A DNA stretch of 64,000 nt. It comes from Sphingomonas sp. (lineage in GTDB: Bacteria; Pseudomonadota; Alphaproteobacteria; Sphingomonadales; Sphingomonadaceae). The notes below the pieces were generated by a model, which searched no databases, was not told where the DNA came from, and was given only the letters and a program-made list of their open reading frames with translations. Positions 45,109 through 54,821 of the stretch are shown here, piece after piece (the stretch's first letter is position 1; the number at the start of each line of letters is the position of its first letter). Made by a program: the position numbers and the translations under genes. The stretch spans positions 124,001-188,000 of the forward strand of contig NZ_JAFKMA010000005.1 of NCBI RefSeq assembly GCF_017304635.1, read 5' to 3'.

Positions 45109-45273
45109 GGTGCTTGATCGGCGCTCCGGCCGTTATATCGCCGTCCCGGCACTATAGGACTCCCCCGGTCGACTTCCTGGCGTGTCTTGTCCTATCATCG
45201 TCCGGACCCGGTATTTCGCGAAAGATCGTCGCTGCTAGATTGGCTGCGAAGCAATTTTCGTAGGAAACCAAAA

Positions 45274-45410
45274 ATGTCCGACATCACTTTGATCGTGATC
45301 GACGCGCAGGAATAGTTTCGCCATCGACCCTACTTCCGCGAGGACAATCTGGCGCGCTATGTCGAACGCCAGCAGGCGCTGATCGATGGCGCGGCCGCTG
45401 CGGGCCAGCC
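45274..45410 (+). pseudogene. Isochorismatase-family N-terminal remnant
   Basis: ATG at 45274 with an AGGAAA ribosome site opens MSDITLIVIDAQE, then TAG at 45313-45315 where relatives have Ser, then FRHRPYFREDNLARYVERQQ. The catalytic Asp of the IDAQE motif is present, but similarity ends near 45408, where a GlxA-type regulator begins in another frame: a deletion scar. Confidence 0.65.
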
Positions 45411-46024
45411 GGGCAGACATTCTAGACGGACAGCAATGCACCACGCATCATGGCACCGTCGCCGAACTGGCCCGAACCGCACCGAGGGCGCGAGCGGTCG
45501 AGAACCGCATCTTCGTCGACAGCGGCAAGCGGTTGACCAGCGCGGGGATTACCGCGGGCATCGATCTCATGCTGCACATCGTCGCTCCGGAAACGAGCCA
45601 TACAACCGCGCTCGCCATCGCTCGCCACCTCGTCGTCTATCTCAGGCGGAGCGGCGCCGACCCGCAGCTTTCCCCCTGGCTGGAAGGACGCAACCACATC
45701 CATCCCGCCATCCACTGCTGCCAGGACGCCATCGTGGCCGATCCTGCGCGCGAATGGTCCGTCGCCGCACTCGCCAAGTTCGCGGGGGCAAGCCACCGAA
45801 ACCTCTCCCGTCTGTTCAACGACCAGACGGATATGAGCGTTACTCACTATGTGAATCAGATCCGGATTGCGCTCGTGCATGAACTGGTGACTTCGTCGCG
45901 GCTCGATATGGCGAGGGTGGCGGAACAAGCCGGCTTCGCGTGCGCTCGTCAGTTCAGGCGCGCCTGGAATCGTGTTCATGGGATGGCACCCAGTCGGCTG
46001 CGGCGGGAGCGGCCTTCCCGCTGA
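45386..46024 (+). pseudogene. GlxA-family (DJ-1/PfpI + AraC) regulator lacking its N terminus
   Basis: An open 212-aa frame matching GlxA proteins from about the middle of the DJ-1/PfpI domain (ILDGQQCTTHHGTVAELAR, LTSAGITAGIDLML) through a complete AraC helix-turn-helix (WSVAALAKFAGASHRNLSRLF, ARVAEQAGFACARQFRRAW). The first ~100 residues are missing at the fusion with the isochorismatase remnant. If translated, the DNA-binding half could still fold, but regulation by the effector domain would be lost. Confidence 0.65.
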
Positions 46025-46452
46025 CGTCAATGATATAGCTGTTCACTTTGGCGGTTTCCCGATCTCACGCCGATCGTTTGTTGAGGTCTAGCTCGAGGGC
46101 TGAAATCGGGCCGTTTACAGAGACCGCTTTGGGAGCCACAAGTCGTAGAGCGGACTTTTTTTCAGTCAGCTGCCTCAGCCGCAAAGACCCATATGCAGTC
46201 GTTCGGTGGCTGGTTGCGACTGCTTAATTTCGGCAACTCGTTCATGTTGGCAGAGCAAGTAACCTCCGGCGAAGCGGTATCTGCAAGTATGCGGCGTCGT
46301 TTGGATGGCTGTCATTCGTCGGAACGACGAACGTGTTGGGCAAGCGTCCGATACTCCGTTTCGATCGGCATCGCGGCTTCACGTCTTTTTTTCGCGTGCG
46401 TCTCAACCCTTTCATGGATATCGAATTGAAATAATGGGCCGGCGGAGGGGCA
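46025..46452. other. Intergenic region without recognised feature
   Basis: About 430 bp of lower-GC sequence before the transglutaminase-like gene. No convincing gene, hairpin terminator or repeat was seen; a promoter for the downstream gene should be near its right end. Confidence 0.5.
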
Positions 46453-49266
46453 ATGCGGCGTTTTGCACTGATTATCGCGACTTTGGCCGCTAGCGTGGCC
46501 TACACGCCGGCTTTTGCAAGCGACACGCCGATCTACCGACCCGCCCCGGCTTGGGTTATTCCCGCTACAATGCCGGACGCGGCAAAGATCAAAGACGACA
46601 CGCCCCCGCTCGTGATCTACGATAGGCAGCAGCGCATCGAGAACGGCCAGCTATGGTCCTACATGGATGTCGCAACGCGGATCGGATCGCCCGAGATGTT
46701 GGCGCAAGCGACGTCGCTGGCGTTGCCTTGGGCGCCCGACAAGGGCGATCTCATCATTCACGAGCTATCCATCTGGCGCGCCGGTCAGCGGATCGACTTG
46801 TTGGCAAGGGGTCAGAAATTCACTGTGCTGCGGCGCGAGCAGGCGCTCGAACAGCGCGAACTCACCGGCATCCTTACGGCGACGCTGGCCGTGGAGGGGT
46901 TGCAGGTCGGCGACGTCCTGCGCCTACGCGCTTCCACGACATCCCGGGATGCGGCGCTGGGCGGACGTGTTCAAAGCGTCGTTCCGTTGATTGCCTTGCC
47001 AGCGCGGGTCGGTTTCGTCCGAACGCGCGTCTCCTGGCCGAGCGCGGTTCCGCCGCACTGGAAGGTGTTTGCCAGTGGTGTAAAGGTGTCGCCGTTGCAG
47101 AGCGGCGGCGACACGGTGCTGGAGTTGGCCTTGCCGGCGCCGAAGCAAGCCGAGATGCCGACGGACGCCCCCAGCCGCTTTCGCCACCCGCCCTTGCTGG
47201 AATTGGCGAGTTTTAGTGGCTGGGAGGATGTTTCGAAAACTTTTGCGCCGCTCTATGCGCGCGACGTCACAACCATCGCGCCAAGCTCAGCGCTCGCGGG
47301 CGAGGTTGCGGCCATAATGAAGGCGGACCCCTCCAAAATCGGTCGAGCCGAGCGCGCGCTCGAACTCGTACAGGACAAAATCCGGTATCTCGCGGTCGGC
47401 ATGGATGGCGGGAATTATGTTCCGCAGAAGCCGGCCCGGACCTGGGAGATCCGATACGGCGATTGCAAGGCAAAGACCGTACTGCTGCTCGCCTTACTGC
47501 GCGCCATGGAAATCGACGCTGAGCCGGTATTGGCGGCGGTCGGAACCGGCGATTTCGTACCCGAACGGCTGCCGAGCGCGGCGGCATTCAACCATGTTTT
47601 CGTCAAGGCGACCATCGACGGACAGACTTTATGGCTGGACGGCACGGGGTCGGGCTCGCGGCTGGCCGACATCTACGATACGCCCGGGGTCGGATATGTG
47701 TTGCCGATACGTCCGGGTGGCGCTTCGCTCATCGAGATCGCGACCCATGCCAATGCCCGCCCGCTGATCGACCTGAACGTCGACGCCGACGAAAGCGCCA
47801 GCGCCGATCTTCCCAGCGCATTCGAAGCGACCGCGATCGTCCAGGGACCTCCCGCTGCGATGCTGACGCTGGCAAAGAGCCAGTTGGCTGCAAAGGAGCA
47901 ACGCGAAGCGGTCGGTCAGTTCCTGCAAGGTTTTTTTGGTGAAAGCCAATTTACGGATATGTCGATATCGCCCGATCCAGCCACGGGCGCGGTCATCCTG
48001 AAGGCACGTGGAGTGACAACCACGACCTGGATCGACGACGACCGCCGTCGAAAGCGCGCTGTCGATCGGTTGCTGGACCAGATCAGCTTCGACCCGGATC
48101 GCAGCAAGGTCGAATGGGCGTCGATCCCGGTCGCGGTCAGCCCTCCCGCGGGAATGCGCTATCGACTGCGGCTTCGTCTGCCGGATGGCGGCCGCGGTTT
48201 CACGCTTGAAGGCGAGCCAAATTTCAAAGGGCACATTGCGGGATATGACGTCCAGCGAGAGACGCAGCTCGCGAATGGCATCCTCACTTCGGACGAGCGG
48301 GTCGATTCGATCGGCGGAGAGGTGGCGGCCGCAAAAATTCCCGTCGAGCGCGATGCCGTGGCGACGGCCAAAGCGCGAGTGCCGCGTATCGTCGCGCCGC
48401 TCGACACCCGTCGTCGTTGGGACATTGTTGCAGGCGACCCTCCCGGTGCCACGCAGATCGCGGCAGTCTATGCAATCTTTGCCAAAGCGATCGCGGATGA
48501 TCCAGACGAAGCGAGCGGCTATATCAGCCGGGCCTCCCTGCGCAGCGGAGTCGCGGACTACCGCGGCGCGATCGCGGATCTGACGCGCGCGATCGCGCTC
48601 ACGCCATCGGTCGATTTGTATCTGAAGCGCTCAGCACTATCGTATGATATGGGAGATACGACAGCCGCGCTGGCGGATGCGGAAGCGGCGCGGGCGCTCG
48701 ATCCGTCGTCAGCCGACGCGATCGGTCAGGTGAGCAGCATCAAAGCCGAGCGTGGTGATCTTCCCGGCGCTATTTCTTTGCTCGACCAACGCATTGCGCT
48801 CGGCGGGAGTCTGCGTAACGCATATCGCGAAGCGAAGGCGAGCGTGCTTAGCGAATATGGAAATCCGAACGAAGCGCTGGCGCTGTACGATAGTCTGATT
48901 GCCGACAAGCCAGGGTCGCCGTCGCTGATGAACGCGCGGTGCTGGGCCAAGGGAACCAGGCAAATCATGCTAGAAAGCGCCTTAAAAGACTGTACCGCCG
49001 CCATCGAGCTCAGCACCAATACGAGCGGTTCGCTCGACAGCCGAGCGCTGGTCTGGTTCCGATTGGGAAAATACCAGGAAGCGCTGACGGACCTCGATGC
49101 CGTTCTGGCCGCAACCCCCAGCCTAGCGGAAAGCCGCTTCATGCGTGCGATTGTTTTAGCTAAGCTCGGTCGGGAAACGGAGGCCCACAAAGAGCTCGTG
49201 ATTGCGCGACGTCTCAAGCCGAGCGTCGACCGGCAATATGCACGATATGGGATCAAAGCGAACTGA
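46453..49266 (+). CDS. DUF3857 / transglutaminase-like / TPR exported protein
   Basis: Protein of 937 aa with a signal peptide (1-22, ends AFA). A DUF3857 domain (about 55-250) precedes a transglutaminase-like domain with an apparent triad C338 (RYGDCKAK), H381 (FNHVFV) and D396 (WLDGT). A long beta-rich region (430-660) is followed by TPR repeats (about 665-930: GYISRASLRSGVADYRGAIAD and similar). It is a predicted periplasmic cysteine-protease or transglutaminase-like enzyme of unknown substrate. It stands alone. Confidence 0.85.
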   Translation: MRRFALIIATLAASVAYTPAFASDTPIYRPAPAWVIPATMPDAAKIKDDTPPLVIYDRQQRIENGQLWSYMDVATRIGSPEMLAQATSLALPWAPDKGDLIIHELSIWRAGQRIDLLARGQKFTVLRREQALEQRELTGILTATLAVEGLQVGDVLRLRASTTSRDAALGGRVQSVVPLIALPARVGFVRTRVSWPSAVPPHWKVFASGVKVSPLQSGGDTVLELALPAPKQAEMPTDAPSRFRHPPLLELASFSGWEDVSKTFAPLYARDVTTIAPSSALAGEVAAIMKADPSKIGRAERALELVQDKIRYLAVGMDGGNYVPQKPARTWEIRYGDCKAKTVLLLALLRAMEIDAEPVLAAVGTGDFVPERLPSAAAFNHVFVKATIDGQTLWLDGTGSGSRLADIYDTPGVGYVLPIRPGGASLIEIATHANARPLIDLNVDADESASADLPSAFEATAIVQGPPAAMLTLAKSQLAAKEQREAVGQFLQGFFGESQFTDMSISPDPATGAVILKARGVTTTTWIDDDRRRKRAVDRLLDQISFDPDRSKVEWASIPVAVSPPAGMRYRLRLRLPDGGRGFTLEGEPNFKGHIAGYDVQRETQLANGILTSDERVDSIGGEVAAAKIPVERDAVATAKARVPRIVAPLDTRRRWDIVAGDPPGATQIAAVYAIFAKAIADDPDEASGYISRASLRSGVADYRGAIADLTRAIALTPSVDLYLKRSALSYDMGDTTAALADAEAARALDPSSADAIGQVSSIKAERGDLPGAISLLDQRIALGGSLRNAYREAKASVLSEYGNPNEALALYDSLIADKPGSPSLMNARCWAKGTRQIMLESALKDCTAAIELSTNTSGSLDSRALVWFRLGKYQEALTDLDAVLAATPSLAESRFMRAIVLAKLGRETEAHKELVIARRLKPSVDRQYARYGIKAN

Positions 49267-49782
49267 CCGACTCTGAAATCGATCGGCACGCCCTGACGCA
49301 CACTTTCTGCAATCGTCCGAACTTAGCACGCTTCCGGCTCAGTGATGACAAAGACTCAGACACCGTCATTACGCGGCACTTGCAAGCTTTAAACGGCCGT
49401 TCGTTCAACTTGTAGGCCGACATTACGCCAGCTTGAGGGGATCTGATCGAGCGTGCGTAAAACTGGCTGTAGGCGCGCCATCCTCTCGTGGCGAAGAGTG
49501 TGCACGTCATGTGTTGACGCCGGGGACCGCTTCAGCAGGAGCAGTGCCTCGGTTTATCTCCAGGTTTGAAGCTTTTAGACCAGGAAGGACGGAGATACCG
49601 CGGAGCCGCACAAGTCTTGGCTTTGGACTAGAATGCTCGGTCATCACCAGTTGTTTGGCCCGAAGATCCGCTTCTAGTCGGGTAGCTCGCCGATCGGGAT
49701 GATCGAAATTAGGGCGCGTAGCAATCGGACAGTTCTCATTGGACGGAGGCTACATGATCGCAAAACGCGGCAATGTTGCACC
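49267..49782. other. Intergenic region without recognised feature
   Basis: About 515 bp between convergent genes. No coding frame with domain-like content or ribosome site was found, and no clear terminator hairpin. Confidence 0.5.
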
Positions 49783-51600
49783 TTAGGCGGGGGTCAGTGC
49801 TCTCAGCCGCCCCAGTTCGCGCTCCAGATGTTCAATCCGCGATGTGACATCCTGTTCGCGCTTGCCACGTTGCAGGATGACATGCACGGCACGCGCCACC
49901 GGATCGGCGAGCGCGGCGAGCGCCTGACGCTCGTCGGCGGAATAAAAGGTCCCGTCGGGACGCGGGCCCAATACGATCCAGCCGACCGTGCCGGTCCCGT
50001 CCGCCCTGAGCATCAGCCGCAGTGGAAACAGCGCATCATCGTTGGCGCGCTCGAGCACGGCGTCATCCGGCCGCCACGCCTCGGCCCAGGCCCGCGCCTC
50101 CTCCATGCTTGCACCATCGACTCGCGCCAGCCTGGCGCTGCCATCCGCGTCCGCCAGAAGCACCGCGGCCCGCTGCGCGCGAACGCCTGACTCCAGCTCG
50201 CCGATGACGGTCGCCAGCAGATCGTCGAGGCCGGCATATTCGCGCATATCGGCTACCCGCCGGGGTAAGACACTCCGCACCGCCGCCAGCGCTCGCTGGA
50301 AGCGGGCATCGGCCCAGTGATGGACGCGCCCATGCAGCGGCGCGATCAATGTCGCGGCAACCGCGGCGCCAGCACCCGCCGCCAGCGCCTTGTTCCCTTC
50401 ACCGAACCACTCCTCGCCTACCACTTCGATCACCTTCTCCGATGCGGCAAAGGCAGCCCCCAGCAATAGGGTCAGTGCCGCGTAGGCGGCCGAACGGCTG
50501 ATAAGCGTGTCGGCATCGTAAAGCCGATATCGCAGCAGCGACGCGAGCAATCCCGCCAGCATCGCAGTAAATCCCATGGCATTGAGCATGTTCGCGCTGA
50601 CAATGAGCCACACCTGAGTGCGCGGCGACGGCGCGCTCGGATAAGCGGCGGCGAGCAGGTTTGACACCAGCACCAGCGTCAGCCCCGTGACGAACCCGAG
50701 AAACGCAAACTTGATCTGCTGCCGGGCGATCCCTGCGGGCGTCGCGCGATATCGCGCAATCAAGGCTAGTCCAAGCGCGATCGGGGAGACGAAAGACAGC
50801 ACCGTATTGACCGAATCCAGCGCGCGGATCCAGAACACCAGATCGCCGACGATCGTCGAGAGCAGGATAACCGGAATCGCCGTCAGGCTCCAACGCGAAC
50901 GCAGGCTGGCGTCCGGAAAGAACAGCAACGCGAGGCTCAGCCCCAAGCCGGACAGAGTCCCGGTCAGGACATTGAACAGTGCCGGCGTATCGGTCCATGT
51001 CAGCGGGAGGCCGTTGTTCAGCACATTGCCGACCAGCCCGACCGACAGCGTCGCCGACACCGGATCGTGCGGCCGCCGCCACCATAGCATCAGCGCAGTT
51101 GCGACCATGATGATCGACGCCAGTTCGGCACAAGCGAATTGCAGCCAATGTCGCGATTCGAAGGTAAAGCCTGATCCAGCATAGGCATCGGTCAGATACT
51201 GCCTGCTGCGACGGATCATTTCGCTATGCCGCGATCCATCCGCGCGCTGCAGATCGAGCCGCACCATCGCCCCCTCGGCCCCGGAAAGAATAGCGGTCTG
51301 CGCGTTGTAATCGGTCGGGATGGCCCGCCCGTCGACTGCCAGTAGCAGTTCCTCGCCCGCCATCACCCGCTTCATCGGCCCATTGAACGCCAGCACCATC
51401 GCGCCGTCGCTTGTGTAGCGCGTGTTCAGCAGGTCGAGATTGTAAAAACTGCGCGCATTTGCCTGCGCGTCCACCTCGGCGCGATACCCCAGCATCACCA
51501 CGATCAGCCCCACGCCGAGCAGCAGTGGCTGAACCACGCGGTATAGCGTGAACAGCCAGCCTCTCAGATCACCGAGCTGGATCGGCAGAATTACCCGCAT
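49783..51600 (-). CDS. Multi-pass membrane sensor with PDZ-like and GAF-like domains, no kinase domain
   Basis: Protein of 605 aa. A first helix (about 20-40) and an extracytoplasmic PDZ-like domain (about 60-140: MVLAFNGPMKRVMAGEELLL) precede about eight further helices (150-410) and a cytoplasmic region with a GAF-like fold (about 430-580) and a short coiled coil at the end. The layout, including PAGIARQQIKFAF after a helix, is that of membrane histidine kinases, but there is no H-box or ATPase domain. It may act through a partner. Confidence 0.65.
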   Translation of the reverse strand: MRVILPIQLGDLRGWLFTLYRVVQPLLLGVGLIVVMLGYRAEVDAQANARSFYNLDLLNTRYTSDGAMVLAFNGPMKRVMAGEELLLAVDGRAIPTDYNAQTAILSGAEGAMVRLDLQRADGSRHSEMIRRSRQYLTDAYAGSGFTFESRHWLQFACAELASIIMVATALMLWWRRPHDPVSATLSVGLVGNVLNNGLPLTWTDTPALFNVLTGTLSGLGLSLALLFFPDASLRSRWSLTAIPVILLSTIVGDLVFWIRALDSVNTVLSFVSPIALGLALIARYRATPAGIARQQIKFAFLGFVTGLTLVLVSNLLAAAYPSAPSPRTQVWLIVSANMLNAMGFTAMLAGLLASLLRYRLYDADTLISRSAAYAALTLLLGAAFAASEKVIEVVGEEWFGEGNKALAAGAGAAVAATLIAPLHGRVHHWADARFQRALAAVRSVLPRRVADMREYAGLDDLLATVIGELESGVRAQRAAVLLADADGSARLARVDGASMEEARAWAEAWRPDDAVLERANDDALFPLRLMLRADGTGTVGWIVLGPRPDGTFYSADERQALAALADPVARAVHVILQRGKREQDVTSRIEHLERELGRLRALTPA

Positions 51601-51778
51601 CGCACTGATTTCCCCCGCGCTTGTGCGGAGACGATGCGTTGACCCGATATCGATGTCCAGCGGGTGGAAGTTGTTCTTGCATCATCTTGACGACCGGATG
51701 CCATGGTGTCGGCCACTTCCGAACTTTGTCATCCCGAAGGCCGCCGATGCGTTTCCAGCAAGCCTTCGCAGCCGTCCG

Positions 51779-52523
51779 CTAAACGACGGCAGCTTTCAGG
51801 TTCGAAGATGCTGATATGAAATGACCGAAAAATGAGACGCCCGTCCCGAGCATAGCCGCCGCACGTTCCAGTCGATAACCACGCAGGTACTCGCCGGGGG
51901 GAACAGCCGAGAAAGCGTCGGAACACGCGGCCCAGGTGGACAGAGTGGACTCCTACGTTCGAGGCGACGGAAGCCACCGACAGGTCGGAATCGTTGCTGG
52001 TGAAGATCATCTCCACCGCACGGTTCAGCCAGCTCGGCGGACGCCTTGCGGCCCGTGCCTCGTCCGATGACAATGGGGACACGATACCATGAAGTTGCAA
52101 AGCGCAGGCTCCGGGCGTGAATAGCGAAGCACCATCGAACTATTGCGCGAGATGGTGGGCAAGTCGATACGCATAGGGGTCGCGCAAGCAAAGCGCAGCG
52201 GCTTCGCGGCCTGTCCCGCCGGAGACCGCAAGGAAGCGCCCCCTACCACCGTGAAAGCGATCCTGATGGGTGGTGCCGGGTGGGTTATAAATCATAACCG
52301 GCGTTTCGGACACCATCGGAGCGCCTAAGGCTGACGACATATAGCCGCCGGCCAGCACCAGCACGAAGTGAGCTTCGTCATGGCTGTGTCGTCGAACTTC
52401 TTCTTCGGGCGGGTTTGCCGTTAGCGCATGAAAGCTGAACCCGCCGGCGTGCCTGCCCTCCGGGCCACTTCCCCAGAAATCCGTCTTTCCTCGCCTGAGA
52501 ACCATATTACAGGTCTGCACCAA
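51779..52523 (-). pseudogene. AraC-family regulator remnant with amber codon and frameshift
   Basis: A cupin-like sensor half (HAGGFSFHALTANPPEEEV, HSHDEAHFVLVLAGGY) ends at TAG (52140-52142) after HHLAQ. The same frame continues to the helix-turn-helix (DLSVASVASNVGVHSVHLGRVFRRFLGCSP), where a run of six C shifts the frame; removing one C restores GEYLRGYRLERAAAML. It stops after about 20 more residues, so the second helix-turn-helix is missing. Confidence 0.7.
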
Positions 52524-52879
52524 TTCGGGTCGTCGGCGCCATCCGACTTGTATTGCCGATCGTTTCTCATTTCGCCGCGTGCGACTGGTTGAGAAACACC
52601 TCTGGCGTTCTCGAATCTAGCGTTCTCGAAACTCGATCCCGATCGGTAAAGCTCGGGCAGAGCATGGATTGCCGCACAGCCCGCGCGCGGCTAGAATGGG
52701 CGTGTCGAAAAGGACCTGGGCGGCATCGGTAAGCCCGCCCCCTCGCAGGAGGCTCCGTGTCGCCCCAGGGCGAACCCGCGACAAGCATCGGCGCAGCTCG
52801 CCGGGGCTTGGCGCTGTGTGCAGGATTTCGACCAGCCTCTATGCCGCGATAGCTGCGCTCAAAAGAGGAGCGTAAATTG
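52524..52879. other. Intergenic region without recognised feature
   Basis: About 355 bp between the AraC remnant and an ABM gene. Apart from the GAGGAG ribosome site at the right end, no feature was recognised. Confidence 0.5.
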
Positions 52880-53197
52880 ATGCCTATCATTCGAGCCAAC
52901 ACGCCGATCATCACGCAGATCAACGTGTTCACCGTGCCTGACGGGAAACAGCAGCCGCTGATCGATTATCTGTCGGAGGCGGCGAAGGTTGCGCGCGAGG
53001 TCGATGGGTGGCTGTCGGCCAGCCTGCACCGCAGCGTGGATGGCACGCGGGTGGTCAACTATGCGCAGAGTGCGGACCGCGACGCCGCGCGGCGAGTTTT
53101 CGAGCATCTGAATGCCAAGGGCTTGCTCGAAGGCAACAAGGCTTACGGTGATGCACATCCCGGCATCTACGAGGTGGCGTTCACGCTGGAACGGTGA
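52880..53197 (+). CDS. ABM-domain monooxygenase-like protein
   Basis: Single-domain protein of 105 aa of the antibiotic biosynthesis monooxygenase fold (ITQINVFTVPDGKQQPLIDYL, VNYAQSADRDAA, YEVAFTLE). Such small dimers oxidise quinols or aromatic polyketides without cofactors, or degrade heme; activity cannot be told from sequence alone. GAGGAG lies upstream of the ATG at 52880. Convergent with the operon to its right. Confidence 0.8.
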   Translation: MPIIRANTPIITQINVFTVPDGKQQPLIDYLSEAAKVAREVDGWLSASLHRSVDGTRVVNYAQSADRDAARRVFEHLNAKGLLEGNKAYGDAHPGIYEVAFTLER

Positions 53198-53210
53198 CGG
53201 GCGAGTGAGT

Positions 53211-53235
53211 CGGGTGGCCGTATTGCGGCCGCCCG
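53211..53235 (+). terminator. Hairpin after the ABM gene
   Basis: CGGGTGGCCG-TATTG-CGGCCGCCCG, a 10-bp stem with one mismatch, 13 bp after the stop of the plus-strand gene. Confidence 0.6.
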
Positions 53236-53262
53236 GCTCCCAGTTCACCATCCGAACGGGAA

Positions 53263-53286
53263 AGCCCCGCCGTGTCGATCGGGGCT
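53263..53286 (-). terminator. Hairpin terminator after the right-hand operon
   Basis: AGCCCCG and CGGGGCT form a perfect 7-bp stem with a 10-base loop, followed on the minus strand by TTTCCC, 15 bp after the last gene of the 55180-53301 operon. Confidence 0.6.
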
Positions 53287-53300
53287 GATATACGTCGTCG

Positions 53301-53603
53301 TCAACGATCGGATCGCAGCAATTGCCAGATGGCGATGTCGCGCGGTGCCGTGAGCATTTGATCCAGCGCCGCATGCCATTCCCTGCGGTAAGGCCGCTGC
53401 AACTGCACCTCGAGCACGTCGTTGCGATCGGTCCAGGTCTCGTGAAGCTGGAAGACGTTCGGCCGGTCAGGATGAGCGTGAAGCGCCGCGTGGATGAAGG
53501 TCGCCTCGTGGCGCATCGCGTCCAACACAGGATCGAGCAGCACCCGAAACCGGGCTACCTCGCTCTCCTTGACATCGAAGGTGATGACGTAGGTTTCAGG
53601 CAT
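53301..53603 (-). CDS. Putative quinol monooxygenase (ABM family)
   Basis: ABM-fold protein of 100 aa (YVITFDVKESEVARFRVLL, HPDRPNVFQLHETWTDRNDVLEVQ, RREWHAAL). The HETW motif is typical of YgiN-like quinol monooxygenases. Last gene of a four-gene run, 19 bp after the thioesterase. Confidence 0.82.
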   Translation of the reverse strand: MPETYVITFDVKESEVARFRVLLDPVLDAMRHEATFIHAALHAHPDRPNVFQLHETWTDRNDVLEVQLQRPYRREWHAALDQMLTAPRDIAIWQLLRSDR

Positions 53604-53622
53604 CGATCGACTCCTTGCCGAA

Positions 53623-54030
53623 TCAGGCGAGAACGACGGTCACCAGCGCCTCGGCGATCGGGCGTTGCGTATCGTCCGCGATTTCGACCCGCACGACATG
53701 CTGCCGCGTACCACTGCGCAGCGTGCGTCCGGTCGCGACGAGCGCGCATCCGTTTGCGGGCGCGAGGTAGCTGATCGCCAGGCTGCTGGTCGCTCCGCCG
53801 CCCGGCGGCTCTCGCGCCGAGGACACTGCCGCCGCCACCGCCGTAATGTCGGCCAACGTGGCGATGACGCCGCCGTGGATCATCAAGCCCTCGGTCACGT
53901 TGTGCTCGGCGAAAGGCAGGCGCAGGCATACCATCCCCGTTGCCACGCTATCCAGCGCCAGCCCGAGCGTGCGCGCCGCCGGCGATCCCAGCAGTCTTGT
54001 CGCCATGATCGTCCGAGCGTCCTCGATCAT
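53623..54030 (-). CDS. PaaI-type hotdog thioesterase
   Basis: Hotdog-fold protein of 135 aa with MIHGGVIATLADITAVAAAVS, the catalytic-helix motif of PaaI thioesterases, and ISYLAPANG before the second strand. It should hydrolyse an aryl- or acyl-CoA. The ATG at 54030 overlaps the stop of the upstream hydrolase (ATGA). Confidence 0.85.
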   Translation of the reverse strand: MIEDARTIMATRLLGSPAARTLGLALDSVATGMVCLRLPFAEHNVTEGLMIHGGVIATLADITAVAAAVSSAREPPGGGATSSLAISYLAPANGCALVATGRTLRSGTRQHVVRVEIADDTQRPIAEALVTVVLA

Positions 54031-54821
54031 ATGCCTGCCCACTGCGCGATGTCGGCCGCCAGCCGGGCGGCGTCGGTCACCATCACCCCGTGCGCCACGC
54101 CGTAGTAGACGAACAGTTCGGCGGCCGGGATGGTCGCGGCATAAACGCGGCCGCTCATGTCAAGCGGAGCCGATGCATCCCGATCGCCGTGGACGATCAT
54201 CACGGGCAGATCGAGCGCCGCCGCCTCGGCGGTCAGGTCCGCTGCCGCAATGGTGCGCTGGAACGCCACCACCGCCCGGCGCGAGCAGTCCAGCACCATC
54301 GCCGCCATCCAGTCGTTGACGCGGACGGGGGTGTCGGGAGCGAAGGGCTCGATACTGGCGTCGATCCAACCCGAGAGATCGTGGATGAATTGTTCGCACA
54401 GAGCGTCCACCATCTCGGAGGTGATGCCGGCGACACCGATGACGCGCGGTCCGGTCGCGCCCACCAGCACCAGTCGCGCAACCCGCGCGGAGCCATGGCG
54501 CGACAAGTAGCGGATTGCCTCGCCCCCTGCACCGGAATGCGCGACCAGCGTCACGTTCGCGAGGTCCAGCGCATCGAGCACCGCGGCGAGATCGTCGGCG
54601 AGTGCGTCATAGTCGTATCCGCCCCAGTCCGTGGATCGGCCGTGTCCGCGGCGGTCATAGGCCACCGTTCGCAGCCCGGCCGCATTGAGGCGCAGCATCG
54701 TCTCGCCCCAGATGCGCCCGTCCATCGCCCAGCCCGCCATCAGCACCACCGGGCGGCCCTCGCCCCAGTCGCGGACGAACAACTGGTGCCCGCCTTCGCG
54801 AGCGACGAAGGGGGCGCTCAC
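54027..54821 (-). CDS. Alpha/beta-fold hydrolase
   Basis: Protein of 264 aa with the nucleophile elbow VAHSGAGG, an oxyanion segment VVLMAGWAMDGRIW, RRGHGRS, an acid in IVHGDRDASAP and a catalytic His in YGVAHGVM. It resembles non-heme peroxidase/esterase-like hydrolases. The GTG start at 54821 overlaps the stop of the SnoaL gene (GTGA). Confidence 0.87.
   Translation of the reverse strand: MSAPFVAREGGHQLFVRDWGEGRPVVLMAGWAMDGRIWGETMLRLNAAGLRTVAYDRRGHGRSTDWGGYDYDALADDLAAVLDALDLANVTLVAHSGAGGEAIRYLSRHGSARVARLVLVGATGPRVIGVAGITSEMVDALCEQFIHDLSGWIDASIEPFAPDTPVRVNDWMAAMVLDCSRRAVVAFQRTIAAADLTAEAAALDLPVMIVHGDRDASAPLDMSGRVYAATIPAAELFVYYGVAHGVMVTDAARLAADIAQWAGI

Noticed and set aside
31400..46024. A mobile island driven by an insertion sequence or phage.
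   Set aside because: No transposase, recombinase or terminal repeats were found apart from the RHS-linked inverted repeat, so the region is described only as accessory and decaying.
24467..52142. Reassignment of TAG to an amino acid.
   Set aside because: At least six intact genes here end in TAG at the natural C terminus, so TAG works as a stop; only partial suppression remains possible.
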